Source of the DNA: Aphelocoma coerulescens
Taxonomy: Eukaryota; Chordata; Aves; Passeriformes; Corvidae
Length of the DNA: 64,000 nt
Reading direction: 5' to 3'
Assembly: GCF_041296385.1 (NCBI RefSeq)
Contig: NC_091014.1
Location: 19,133,578 to 19,197,577 of the forward strand
The position numbers were made by a program, and so were the translations under genes. Positions 12,251-25,700 of this stretch are shown piece after piece. How positions within the stretch are numbered: the first letter of the stretch is position 1; the number at the start of each line of letters is the position of its first letter. The notes under the pieces were generated by a model that saw only the letters and a program-made list of their open reading frames with translations, was not told the origin of the DNA and ran no database searches.

Positions 12251-15200
12251 AATTTATAAGCTTAAATTTGTATATAAATTAAATTACATCTTAATCATAT
12301 GTCTCTTTTGCACTAATTGCATTTCTATAGTAACACAACTACATATGTCTTTTAAATATCACTCGGCATTGTGGTGAAATACTTGTGTAATTTTCCTTCA
12401 ATGACTACTTTCAGAATTCATTTTATGTGAAAAATGTAAAGTTCCTAGTTTCTTCTTTGAAGTGATAATTGAAATGAGGGCAGTGTTTCCCTGAATGTAA
12501 TTGTGTATTGTATTTATTGATAAAAAAATGTTAAATTATCCAGCAGAAACTAATTACACTATGCTTCACAGAGACCTAAAATATTACGTTTTTAGTGAAA
12601 GGACAGAGAGGTGGAAGTACTGTCAGTAATTATTCAGTTCTAAAATTGTATAGATCTCATCTTTTTTCTCTCACTCAAAAAAATCCAACCAAGATTAAAG
12701 AAATACAGTAGAGCTTCCAGTGACACTCTGATTTCACCCATGGGCATCCCAGAATTTGATTCTCAGGTACAGCAGCAAAAAGGCCATCAGGAAAACCTCT
12801 TGGAACAGAGCTCTGTGTTCATGGCAGCTAGAGAAGGCCTCTATACCACAGTTCCACACCTAGAACAGAAATCTCCCTAAACTACAAACTTGGAAATGAT
12901 GATTCAAGTATAAGACCCATTCCTTAATTTTCTAATGTACTTAAGTTTCCACGGTGGTCCAGAAAATTCCACACCCTCCATGCAGAATTGAGTCTTCCTT
13001 GTTAATTTCCCTAATCCAAGCCAATTATTTCACAGGGCAGATAAAACTTTCAGAGCTGATACACAAAATTACTCCTTTGCCTAAAGGAAAGTAGGGTTTG
13101 ATCACAGATCACCTGCAGTTTTGTGGGAATCTCTAATCACCAGTGTCTACAGTGCTAAAGAGTGGTCCTCTCAATCTCTTCTATCAAGGATGTTAATTTT
13201 GTGACTATACAGTAATTCTGAGAGGTCATGTAAACACTGAGGTTATTGAGTGACTCATATCTCAGCACATCTCTGCAGCATGTTTATATAGAAGTTTCTT
13301 AAAAACTGTAAAAAATATTTCATCCCCTTAGATAAATATACAAAACCTGTAAAAAGCAAATCTTTGTTCCATAATATGTTAAATACAGAAGAAATCTTTT
13401 TATGGTTGCATTAGGTGTTTATATCATACACCATTAACTACTTGACATATTTTTCATACTCCTATGGGAAGACATTGCTTTCAAACTTCAAAGATAGCTG
13501 CTGCTTTTGAACCTGCTATATTTTCTTTCAAAACTTTAAGTTCTATAAACTATGTCAGTGACCCAAAGGCTGTTGATGTCCCAGATCCATTTGCACCTTC
13601 CTCACAGGGAACAATTCCCTCTTTAGCCCCGGGAAAAATTACCCTCATGTATAGATAATTTGGACCTTAGAACCAGCTTTATCAGAATGATACTAGAGAT
13701 TCCTGTTAATTACCCCTTGATATAGGCTCCAGTATTATTGTGACATCTCCAATGTTATTTTTACAGTAGAAATGACCTTAAAATCCCAACAAATTTTTTT
13801 TAAGAAACTACTGTTGCTCCATTTTTCTTCTAGACCAACTTTTTCTTCATGTGTCTGTAGTCATTTTACTACAGAAATAATCTTAGGAGCATAACATAGG
13901 TTGTTCTTAATAGTTTCTTTCTTCCCACTTTGCCTTTCCTGGATAACAATCCATCAATTTTTACATAGACCATAATCTGTTATTTGAGGTTTGGAATGCA
14001 TATAGTTTATGAAGCTGTCATTGAAGTTCAACTTCATTTTGTTGCATTTAAATAATTCCTGAAATCGGAACCCAACAACATGAAAATGTATATTTAATCA
14101 AAAAACTCCCTTTCAGAAGATCAAATGCTCTTGGGCTCAGCTTACACTACTTGAAGAAATTTAACTTGATGAAATAAGGATGCTTTTTTTTTCAAAGCTA
14201 AAAGGAAAAGAAAAGCAGAAGTACTTCAAAATCTTAAATAATCAGCAAGAAAGAAAAAGCCCTGTTAATATGATGCTGTGCAATGTGAATGGGAGTACAA
14301 AAGAAAATGGTAAGTACATGGATGCAATTTCATTGTGGATAAAAGAAACACAGTATCTTGTTTCTGAGGCTTTGAGAAAAACCTGTTTCGAAAATCTTGA
14401 TTTCCTGTAAAGAAAATCCAGAAAGTGAAAGAGTGATTTTTCTAAACTGACAATCTCGCTGGCATTAATTTGGGCATCTGAATACTCAAATAGAGGCTAC
14501 ATCTCAACATTTAAACTACAGGATAACCACTTTGCTTTGTATTTTGTATTCTTGCAATGGAAATGACACATCACATGAATTGTATTGTCCCGCATTCACA
14601 ATTTTGTATTCATATTCTAAATATATAAATAGTTCCACTAAAAGCCCAGTGGATGATCCATGCTCTTAAAAGCAAGCTTCTGAGCCATGTAGTTATTTTG
14701 TTTCAGTTGGAAAATGCAAAAGAATTTCTAGTAAACTCATGTCTGTAAGACGTTTCATTTAAATTACAGAAACAACATAAAGCATACTTCTTGTTCCATA
14801 AAAAATTTATCTTGGGTAGCATCATGAAGCAATACTACTTACATAAAATGAAATAACCTCATATTTCATTAAAAGGTATTAAATAGCAGAATATAATAAA
14901 TAAAAATATATCCAAAAACTACAGGTCCAGATCACAAAAGTACTTCATTGTTAATATCAGTCTTATAAATTAGTTAAATTCTTAACTGACTGCTTAATTT
15001 GATCTAATATCTGATTTGTCTAAAGACACAAGTAAAATACATAATTGTGTCTTCTACAATAGTATAATTATATATCTGTTTATCTACTTTATGAAGAGAT
15101 AATTGTTTTGATTTAAATTTTGATAACTTTTACACAACGGTCTCTCCAGAAAAGCTCTATTATATACACCACTTCAGTAGAATGTTTCATCTTCCATATA

Positions 15201-16717
15201 AATGAAGACAATCTTCCTGATCCCGTAGACAAATAAACTTGGCCCCTGACTATGTGGCAAAGTCCCTTGAATCAAGAAGTTCATTGAATTAATCATTGAA
15301 GGATGGCAGGGAAATGCCGTCTGCAGTCTGCTCCACTGAATTTCTTATGTGAAGAATCAAACCCATCACACCTTTCCACTGAATAACAATTTACTGAATT
15401 GTTCTGAAGAAAATTGCATTTCATATCACATCTATGAGGACTTTACTTTGGACAAAATACACGAAAATCTTCATAGTATTTTGAAACAGCTGCATTCAAT
15501 AGACAAGAGTACTTGTGAGTCTTATCAGTTTGTGTTTTAACACTAATGAATTTGAGTTATCTCCCTTGTTGATGTTACTAAGGGAGACTGTGAGAGAGCT
15601 GAAAAGAATCTTATTTTAGAAAAGTAATTTAATAAGGAACTTGAGGAACTGGGGAAGGTGTATTAGACTGACAAAGGGAACCTGTTCCAGACATAAAACA
15701 CCATGCAGAAAAGTTTAAATGAAACCAGATGATGAGGTAAGGAAAGGGAGGCAGAAACAGGAGGGAGGGCAGGTAAGTAGGGTCATGATTGGTCTTTCTA
15801 GGACCATAAAATAAGGACTAAATGACAAAAGGAAAGGAAAAAAAACTGTTCTAAGTATAAGCTCAATCATATTTGCTATTTCCTTGTAATGTATTGCACT
15901 TTTCCAGCCCACTTTTTATTTTATCTAACATGAAACAATATGAATCAAACATTACAACAAACAAACAAAACCCCCTGAATACTGAATTACTGTTGCTCTT
16001 TGTAACTTTGAAAGTCATTTCCTCTCACATGAAGATACAAGAAACATTTGACTTTACACTAAATTTTACTGAGAGTGGAAAATGAGAGCAAGCACTTCAT
16101 CAGAACAGACCTTTCTCTGGATATTATAGGCATAATTTAAATATAGTTTTCATCATGTAATAAATAGGGTCAATATTGTAAAAATATTCATTTTCAAACC
16201 ACATTATAAAAAACTACTGTGACTTGTTATAAACTAATTCACATCAAGTACTTCTCGTACATATTTTGAACAAAAGTTTATTCTTTACTGTGTACCTCTC
16301 CTCTCCTTTTAAGGATTGATGGATATATTTTTACAATGACACCTGCCATTCATTGCTCTGAATCAAGCCACACTGACACAATTAAACACAGATAAAACAG
16401 TCAATGAAAAATGAGAGGAATTAAATTATTTGAGTGAACAACAGAATAATCAAAGCTAGCAGCAGTTTATTTGTAGCTTCTCAACAGTCAGAAATTGGGA
16501 AGGTGCTTTTGTTTGCCTTCACAAGTTTGCAACATTGCTTTGCTAGTTTTCGCTATTTCTTATAGCACACAGAAATGAAAAGAAAACAGTAAAGTCATCA
16601 GAATACAATTTTTCCATATGGTGCATGGTTAATTCATAGACCCTCATTGCTCACCACATCACAGACATATAAATATAAATTATAAAATAACCAAATTCAT
16701 GTTGAAAACCACTACAC
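12251..16717. other. AT-rich non-coding stretch
   Basis: There are only short ORFs of 76 codons or fewer, no domain and no recognised repeat family. Nothing further is seen. Confidence 0.5.
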
Positions 16718-16965
16718 CTTCTCAAGTCACAGTTATGCATGATGGAGTTCTGCCTTCCTGGGGATGGCTGAACACCTGTCTGCCCATGGGAAGCAGTGAA
16801 TTAACTCCTTTGCTCCTGTGCACAGCCTTTGTTTTACCTATTAAACTGTCTTTATCCAAAACTTCAAATTTTCTCACTTTTCCAATTCTCTCCCTGGTCC
16901 TGCTTGTGGGGGAGTGAACAAGATGCTGCAGGGGCTTATTTCCTGCCTGCGGTTAAACCACAACA
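16718..16965 (+). mobile_element. ERV LTR, 3' part (family shared with 19159-19721)
   Basis: The segment runs from a 'cccaagtcac'-like block through 'ggggatggctgaacacctg' and 'cccatgggaagcagtgaat', a polyadenylation signal ATTAAA at 16840-16845, and 'ttttctcactttt', to a terminal 'ggttaaaccacaaca' at 16951-16965. This order is typical of the 3' half (end of U3, R, U5) of a widespread avian ERV LTR. The same blocks occur reverse-complemented at 19159-19721. The 5' half is missing, so this copy is truncated. Family name not assigned. Confidence 0.88.
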
Positions 16966-19158
16966 TTTGGTTCAGTTCATATTTGTTAACAAAGATTTCG
17001 TGTATTATGGAGCATCACTGGATTTTTCCCAAAGAATAGCAGACTTTTTTTTAACCAACATGTTATTTTTATGAGAAATAGCTCTATTTGATAAAATTTG
17101 TCAAGATTTACTGTGATAGTAATTTATGACAGAACATAACTGAGAACATGACATAATGATAGATGTGGAAACTGGTGAAAAAAGACTCCGTTCAGCTCCT
17201 TTGTCAAACAATTTATAGGTGGTTTCTTTTGTTTGCAAAGTAACAGAATAATAAATGGTGAACAGCAAAAGTTATTCCACCTTCTTTGAACCTTGCTCAA
17301 TAAAAAGTATTGTGCATTCCATAGGGGTTTCCCACTCTGTTTCAAAATAAAACTGTATCAGGCAACAAGAGATTGTTTGATCTACCATGGCTGTGCATTT
17401 AACATAGAAAAGTACGTGGCCCTTACATGGCAGAGAAATTGCCTATTGCATTTCTTTACTCACGATTTTGCCCACATGGTGGAAAAATTATGTCGATCGG
17501 CACCTCATCAATAACTGTTAGGGGGTAGTCTGCTGTGGATTTTTAAAAATGCTTCGTTTACCATCTGTGTTATTGGCTTACTGGGGCAGGAAACACCTAA
17601 ATATCATCTGACTCATTTTGACAACTCACTGAACATCTTTTTGCTCACCAGAGCACAAATCTTAACATTTTGAATCTCTTTTACACACACAACCACACAC
17701 AAAAGTATTTGAGTGCTGTACAGTCATGTCTCTAAATAGTGTTATGTTTCTAATAGGTTTGTCTGGCAGCAACTATTGTTTTGATTTTTTCTCTTAAAAA
17801 TCATAACCAAGCTTTGCAACATTTATCTTTAAAGGGAATAAGGGTTGTGAGATCAGATTTGAAAATTTTTGCTCCATTCTCAGAAAGCTTTCAAATTACA
17901 GAGCAAAGAAATTAATGATAAATAGTTTTTTAGCTCAAAAATCTACTTGTTATTTCTTCAAGCCTTTCATTATTAAAAAATATTGTGAAAAAACTGGAAG
18001 TAGTAAGGAGTATAGTCAATAAAATGTCTGTAAGACTGAGATATAGGGAGATTTTCACTGAAGATCTATAAAATGTTTCTGCAGAGAATATAATAACTAA
18101 CTTTCATATGTCTCAGTCAAAATTTACACATTAATAAGGACTGACTGCAAAAAGTTAAATGGAAGCTATAAGCTGTCTGAGAAAAACTATACAGAAAAAA
18201 TCCTCTTAAATTAGATGTTGAATAATAATGGTCAAGGAAGAATTAGAATGATTTCCTAGCTCATGGACTTGAGTGAGAATCCATTGAACTACCAACACAA
18301 ATTCCATTTAGACTAAGTCTTGCAAGAATAAAAATGCCATTTTAAATGTTGCACAGCTTAGAAGCTGTTTTTAATTTTCAGTCAGTAATAGATACATAAT
18401 GGATTTCAATTTTAACATCATATACACAAGAAAGTCCCTTTATAATCAATAGGATTTTTATACTACAATCTTACTATATCGCTTAAATAAAATTAATTTA
18501 TTAAGTCCACCATGAACATGAGACATAAAATTGCTAAATAAATGGGGCGTTGTCTGTTCACTAACTGCCCCCACAACTGGCAAGGATTTTTAAAGATGAG
18601 TTCCACTGAACCTAATCAAGTTCAGCTTTGTTAAAACAGGGCAAAACAAGATGAGGCAGTAATTAATTAGGAAGAGTTCTTCTAGATTCCTTGGTGTAAA
18701 TTATGAGGACGTGTCTATTTGGGGATTTATTGGTTCTAGGAACTACCAGCTCCCACAGTGTTGTCAGTGCTTGACACATTCAAAACAAATACCAATAATG
18801 ATTCTAAATGCAAAGTTACTGCCTCATCTTCTCCTCATGTTTTCAAAGCCAGTAGTAGCCATGTTTTTTTGGAAGCAGTTTTTATGTCACTACTGTATAG
18901 TAAACAACAAAAAACCAAACACACACTCACATACACACAAGAATTTAGGTACACTGTATCAATTCCTTTCCACATTGTATCTTAAAAATTTACATAGAGC
19001 AAAAGATGAGATTAAGCAGGTTTCTTGCTTTTTCCAGAAACCAGTAATTTGGCAACTCCATTTTGTCTGTCACATTTCAGACTGCAACTAGTATTTCAGA
19101 AGGAATCAAGTTTAGCAATCTTTCCCTCCTCCAAAATTCGAAAGCACTTATGTTTTTT
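16966..19158. other. AT-rich non-coding stretch between two related LTRs
   Basis: The interval carries CA-rich tracts near 17683-17700 and 18918-18938. A 126-codon ORF at 18711-19091 plus has no domain I recognise and overlaps other ORFs. No retroviral internal coding sequence is visible. The two flanking LTRs point in opposite directions, so they are not the two ends of one provirus. Confidence 0.5.
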
Positions 19159-19721
19159 TGTTGTGGTTTTACCACCCCACACAGATGCTCAATCATTCCC
19201 CCACAGGTGGGATCAGGGAAAGAATTGGAAGGGTAAAAGATAGAAAAATTTGAGGGTACGGATAAAAGCAGTTTAGTAGAAAAAGCAAAAGCCACACACA
19301 AGCAAAGCAAAACAAAGAATTCATTCACCACTTCCCACGGGCAGGCAGGTGTTCAGCCATCCCCAGGAGAGCACGGCTCCGTCACACGTGACAGTGACTT
19401 GGGAAGACAAACCATCACTCCAAATGTCCCCTCCCTTCTACTTTCCTCCCATTTTATATTCTGTTTATGATGTCATATGATCTGGAGAGTTTGGGTTAAC
19501 TGTCCCAGCTGTGTCTCTTCCCAGCCCCCCACACAAACCCAACTTCCTCACCAGAGTGGCAGTGCAAAAAGCAGAGAAGGCCTTGGCTCTGTGTAAGCCC
19601 TGCTCAGCAATAACAGAAACATCTCCATGTAATCAACCCTGTGTTCAGCACAAATTCAAAACATAGCCCCATACCAGCCTTTGGGAAAAAAATTAACCCT
19701 ACCCCAGCCAAAACCAGCACA
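19159..19721 (-). mobile_element. Solo ERV LTR, nearly full length
   Basis: On minus this begins TGTGCTGGTTTTGGCTGG at 19721 and ends in ...AAAACCACAACA at 19159, giving the TG...CA ends of a retroviral LTR over about 563 bp. Inside it has the TATGACATCAT-type motif (plus strand 'gatgtcatatgatc' near 19470) and the 'ccatccccagga' and 'gggcaggcaggtgttcagcc' blocks shared with 16718-16965. The flanks are T-rich (TTTTT left, TCTTT right), so a target duplication is possible but weak. The usual ATTAAA signal appears mutated (plus strand 'tttagt' near 19272). No internal gag, pol or env sequence adjoins it. Confidence 0.9.
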
Positions 19722-22700
19722 TCTTTCCAGTTCTGCCTCCAGAATATTACATCTTAAGTGTAGCTGTTCTTGATTAAAAATTCCACAATTCTTTAGTGCT
19801 CAGTGCCCTTTCACAACTGCAGTTATCTGCTGTATTCCAAAACTGACCTGTATTTAACCTGAGATTTCTTGACATGTTGTTTTGAAAAGCATATTTTTAG
19901 TGCAGTGAATGTTTTAGCAGTTACTTTGGACTTTTTGGAAGATACCTACACTTAACAACTATTTGTTCACTGTCTTATTTCCATGTAAATTTGTGTTGTG
20001 TAGGAAAGAAATGGCATGATTTATTCTCAAAAATAGCACTAGCCAACAAAAGAAGTTTAGGAAGAAATAAAATGTAGTGGGGATTTAGGTAAGATAAAAT
20101 AGATATTTTCTAGCTCAAAAGGACCTCATATCAGCTATTCTCTCATCCACACAGGGTTTTTTAGAAATATATATTGCCAAGCCTTACTTAAGTACTTAAC
20201 TTTATGATAAAAAGCTAGGTAGTTAAAATCCAGTGTAATCTCCCACATGGGGAATTCTTTGCTAGACTGATTCTTTGTAACTCCCTGATAAAACTAAAGA
20301 GTGTATGTCACAAAAGTGTCTATAATCTACTTGTTGTAATCCTTTCAGAGAGTTATTGAGAGCAGGAGCCTAATCATCACTAAGAGTCATTCTTTGAATG
20401 AGTCTTTCTTCTTGTACCCCCATGAGGTCTAAAGCTAGCCTTGGTGCTTCCCTTCTACTGTTTGAGAAAATGCAGTAGGGCTTTGGAAACACATTTTAAT
20501 ATTAAAGCATTGCTGTGGAATCTGAAAGAAAAAAAATAACAATCAAAATCTGGGTTTTGTATATGAAGGTAAAGGGTTTGAGAATGCCACAGAAGAAAAA
20601 GTAATCATCAAAGAATTTTCTCAGAATTTATCCCTTCTTTTCACTACCAGCCAGAAAAAAAGTTTACTGACATTGTCAGTAGTTTAGCAAGTAAGCCTGG
20701 AGAGGGGATGATCATCTGGGGCAGAGCTTTAAAATATCTGGGCAGTGATATCATCTGTAATGCAATCTGGTGAATCTGTCTTCACTATGCCTAATGTCTT
20801 GCAGACCCTGATATAAACTGTAAGTGGCAAAATACAAAATAGCTTTACAGTTACCTTAACACATCCTTTTGTCTGATTTCATTGTTTGTGAGTGGGACTG
20901 ATTAAAAAAAAAAATCCTGAGTTTAATTACAAGACATTGAGTTATTCAGTCCACAAAGAAATGCTAAAGGACTTAGTAAACAAATCAGCACCAGTTAATA
21001 ACGAGCTGAAGTTTTCTTTGAAGCAAACATTTTTGAAATCATAACTAGCGAAGTAAATTTAAAAATTCTTCATTTTGTGGTTAAACAACTTGCAATAGTT
21101 TATTCATCACTATATCAGTCTCTAACTACAGTGGAAACTTATGCTTAGTGGAAAATTATAGCAGAAAAATTATTCTGCACAAAATATTCCTTTTGTCTCT
21201 ATAGGCATTCTTTGCTTTCCTGTAATAGATGCACAACAATTCACTGTCATCTAAGTTCCCATAAGGCTACCTTGCAAATAGTATACCTGCTCAAAATCGT
21301 CATAAATCTACATCAAGCCAGTGATTGAAATCCAGTCCTATCCTGATGGATAGAGATTTTGTATTAATAACACATTTTTTCATCACATTCTGTCTAAATA
21401 ACAGCAATTCAATAGAACTATCATGGAGCTGGCAACTTCTAGAAACTTCTACAACCTGTTGTCTTCACAGCAACAGAGATGACAACAAACACAAGAAACC
21501 CATTCTCTATTTTTCCACATTCAAGAAGGATATTGAGTCCAGTTAAAAATATCCCCTCGTATCTTCAATGGCATATACTCTTACATTAAAAAAATCAAAC
21601 ACCTCAGCTTTTGGCTAATAAATTCACAATTTAATTCAAAAAATTTTCTTTTGAAAATTCACAATTAATTCTTCCAGAGATGGAAGTCTTCACTATGAAA
21701 TGCACCCAGAGATTAGTTAATTACACCTTTGTTTATTTTAAATAGAATGACCTATTTCAGTAGGCAATCTTCAAAGAGAAACAAAAATACATGTGGAAGT
21801 CTTGTGAACCTGAGCAGCAAGACTTTGTATTTAAACAATGTGTTTACTCCCACAAGGCTCCGAATTTTACTGGGAAATACTGGTGTCTTAACACCTTCCT
21901 GTTTTTAACTCTCTTTAATCTAGACTGAAACATACTCACTTTAAAAAGACCAAGACAAAACTCTGGATTAATAAAATACCTCACAGAAGGTTTCAGATAT
22001 TATCCAGACACTCTGAAACAGAAAAAAAAGAAGTAAAATTATCACTCAATGAACTCAATCATAATAAAAGTAATTATATAACAAAATATGAGAATTTAAC
22101 TGCCTGATAAGCCTAGCTTTTGGATTTTTCAATCTTGTGCATGGAAATCATTCATATTTTTTACAAAGTCTTCACACTGTTTAGGTTCTATTAAGATGAG
22201 TTAGTTGAGCAATGAGCTTTAAAAACCCTTAGAATACATGTAATGAATTCAAGAGTTATCAGAAAAAAAAGCACATGAAGGATCATTACTGTCAGTAATT
22301 AAGAGGACACTCCTCCAGAATAAAATTGTATCCTGTTGTTTTTACTAATCAGAATTTTAAGAGAGTATGAGAATTTAATTTGCCACAGATACTTTATTGA
22401 GCTCGAGCATAAACAAACATTTTAACTTGGATTATAATCACCGTTTTCTTCATGCATATTGTATTTCTTTTGAGTGATGTTTCTTCACTGTTAAGATTTA
22501 TCTATGCCAGATCCACTGTTTTTACTGGGATTAACACCTCTAAAAGAGTAGCTTCTGATCTACTCTAACACTACAGGGTACAAACAAATATCACTCCTGT
22601 TTCCCTGAGTTCAGAACCAATGGTTGCTCTCAGCAGCTTCACAACTTTTCTGTTAAGATAAAAAAGAGCTCTCTTAGTCTCTAATGAGTAAAAGCTCCAA

Positions 22701-25700
22701 TTCTCTCAGCCCTTGATTCTGAAAATATCCCTATCACTACGTAGATTTTTTACAGTTAGTAATCCTAGTGAACCAAACAGAGACACAACATTAAATATAG
22801 TTTTTGGAGGGAGCAAGTTTCAGGCCAGGAGCGGCAGTAAAGGAGAGGGGATGTCATTACCTTACTCCCAGAACTGAGAGATATAACATTTCAAACAGAA
22901 CCTCTGAAATAAAATAGTCCAGCTATCAGAAATGAATTAATGACTTCACTAAAAAAATCATCAAACTTTGTATTCCACACACTAGGAATCCATCGTCAGT
23001 ATCTATTACATTTGCACAGGATCTATAAAAAACTTTGATTTTACTTATAATATTAGTAATCAAAGTCTTGCATGTATCATATAACTTAAGTGTAATATAA
23101 ATCAGAACTTTGTCTAAGTCAGAGGTACTTATTTTCTAGATATTTAGACTTTTCTAAGGAAGCTATTAAAATATACAAAACTGCCCCCAGAAAAATAGAG
23201 TATGTGATTTTTAGAAACCTATTTAGAATGACTTTCTAAATTTATTTAAAATATCTATAAAATGAAGAAAAGCATGCACAAGTGCTGAAAATAAATGTTT
23301 GGAAATAATAATTATAAAACTTAATAATCTAGATTTAAAGTCTCATATGTGTCCTTACTATGATAGTAGAAGATTAAAATATATTTCACTGAAACTCCAA
23401 AGACACCATGGCTGGATGGGAAAGGAATCCTAAGCAGTAGAATCTGAAGTTATCAATAGTTTCTTAAGAAGACATCATAATTTTAAATTTTCATATTTAT
23501 TGTCTGTTAATTGTTTGTTGCCCTTTTATATGTTGGTGAAAAATCATTTTAATTTTAAAATATGGCTTTCATTAAATTCATTAAATTGAACCACACTATC
23601 TATTTTCATTAAAAACACATGAAATAGCTCATCATGGCATTTCTCTCTGCATAAAATTGTCATAGCTTTCTAAAGAAATGAGAGGGAAGTGTTATACATA
23701 GTGGTGAATGGGAGGGAATTCTAACCGTGTTACTGGCTGCCAGAAACTTCGTGTATGTGATTAAAAAGCAGTGGAAGTTTTAAAAGCCTAGCTGACTGCT
23801 TAAGGTTGTTGAAGATTGAAAAAAGGAAAGAGATGTGCTAAGTGAAAAAAAGAAAATGGACTACAAGTTACCTGCCTCCAAGACAACCTTTCTGAGATCC
23901 CAGTATAGTCAGGAGTCTCCCTGAAGACTTAGCATTTCTTTTGACTGAAGAAAATACAATTTTAGAAAATGGATCAAACTGTTCAACCCAAAGATTTCTA
24001 CAGGTTTCACCACTGTGATAATTTAATAACTCCTCTGAGATTGCTGTCCTAACTTGCTTTACTTGTTGTACTTTTTAACCTTTGGTAGTTATAGAGAATT
24101 TTAAAAACACTAAGTCTTCCTTGAAACAGGAGGATAAAGCACTCCCTTCTCCTCCATTTCTCTAATATTCTCCTTTCTACTTTCCCCAAATTATATCACT
24201 CAAAAATTCTCTCATAGACAAATCAATTTATCTGACACTGTAATCCTCTCTAGTGCATTTCTTTAGATCACCCAAATAATGGAAAAGATGTCTCATCTCT
24301 ACAATATCTCACCAAAACTCTTTACTAGAAGAATATAGATGGTGTGAGATTAAACTAGGCTGTAGAGAGGTGCTTCTTCTACCCTATCCAGCTCATAAAA
24401 TCCTATGACAAATTGACCATTGATGGCCTCCACATTAACTCTTTGAACTCTCACCATTCCAGGAAGGTGGAAATCATATTTTGACATTCTTACCAACAGA
24501 ATACAATGTAGAGCATACAGCAGCACTCACATAAATCGTTCACAAGGTTACACCTTTCCATCAAAGTAATACCCTGCCTTCTGCATCATAGTCCCTGGGC
24601 TACCATCTGTAAGCCTTTAGTGAAATGTGCAAAAAGCTGGGAGATTGAAATTCGTATTTTCTCTTGAGAGTCTCTGCTGAGCTTAAGCAGCTCCAGTACT
24701 CATAACTTGTACTTTCTGTCAAAACAAGAAATTATGCTTTTGCTTCTTTCTGCTGATGCCTTTTTCTTTTTCCAAAGATGTTTGAACCAGGGAAGCCTAT
24801 TAAAATTGTAAAAAAAAACCAGAACTTGCAAATAAGCCCATGGGAAGAGAATAGAGCCAAGAGGGGTTTGCAGCTTTATTGTTCCTGTTTAGTTTAAAGA
24901 TAAATGAGTAGCTAAAGCACCACCATAATATTCAAATATATATTTTAAAAAATCATTCCTATTATGGCAATAAAGCATCTGAAGATACTGTTTAAATATT
25001 TTCCAGATTATAGATGTCAATTTTGATAGCCTGTAAATTTAGCTGACAGGGTTAGTTTACAGCCACAAAAGAGAATACAAAATACCCAGATTTTCTGAAC
25101 CTATCTTACTGTTGTGGAAATAGCAAACACATTATGTTTTTGAAAATGTAGTTTATGTGCATTTATTTGAAAAGTTCTTATTGGGTTTCTTGTAGGAGTT
25201 TTATTGCTTTGGCTTTCTTTCTTCACATGCCTGTGTTATTTCTCTGGCTTATTATGAAATAAGATTTTTTGCACTTTTCCATCTGTTCATTTGAAATTTC
25301 TCATTCTCTCTCATCCATTAGACCAATTTCAGGCTTTCAAAATTTAAAGGGCCCTAGAACTACTTTTGACTAACTGTAAAACCTTCTACTAAAGTTCAAA
25401 GATCTGCTACTGCAAAATAGATATAGATGTATACATAGATATAGATGTGTAAGTATTTTTTAGGTGTATATTGAATTTTGCAATAATGCAATATTTTCAC
25501 TGTCCATGAAACACCACAACTGTTCTTAAAAAATACTTCTTTAAAGGTATGTAATTTGAACATGAATGAGCAAACACCATGTGAAAGTCTCATTAGAGAG
25601 AGGTGAAACCCATTTTTGGTTAATGTTTCCCTACTGAAAAGATTGTGGGGAGGCTGGCCTTCTAAAATTAACTTGTTTTTCTGAAAATTTTGGATGCATC

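Noticed and set aside
16718..19721. A provirus bounded by LTRs at 16.7 and 19.2 kb
   Set aside because: The two LTRs are in opposite orientation and no gag, pol or env-like frame lies between them.
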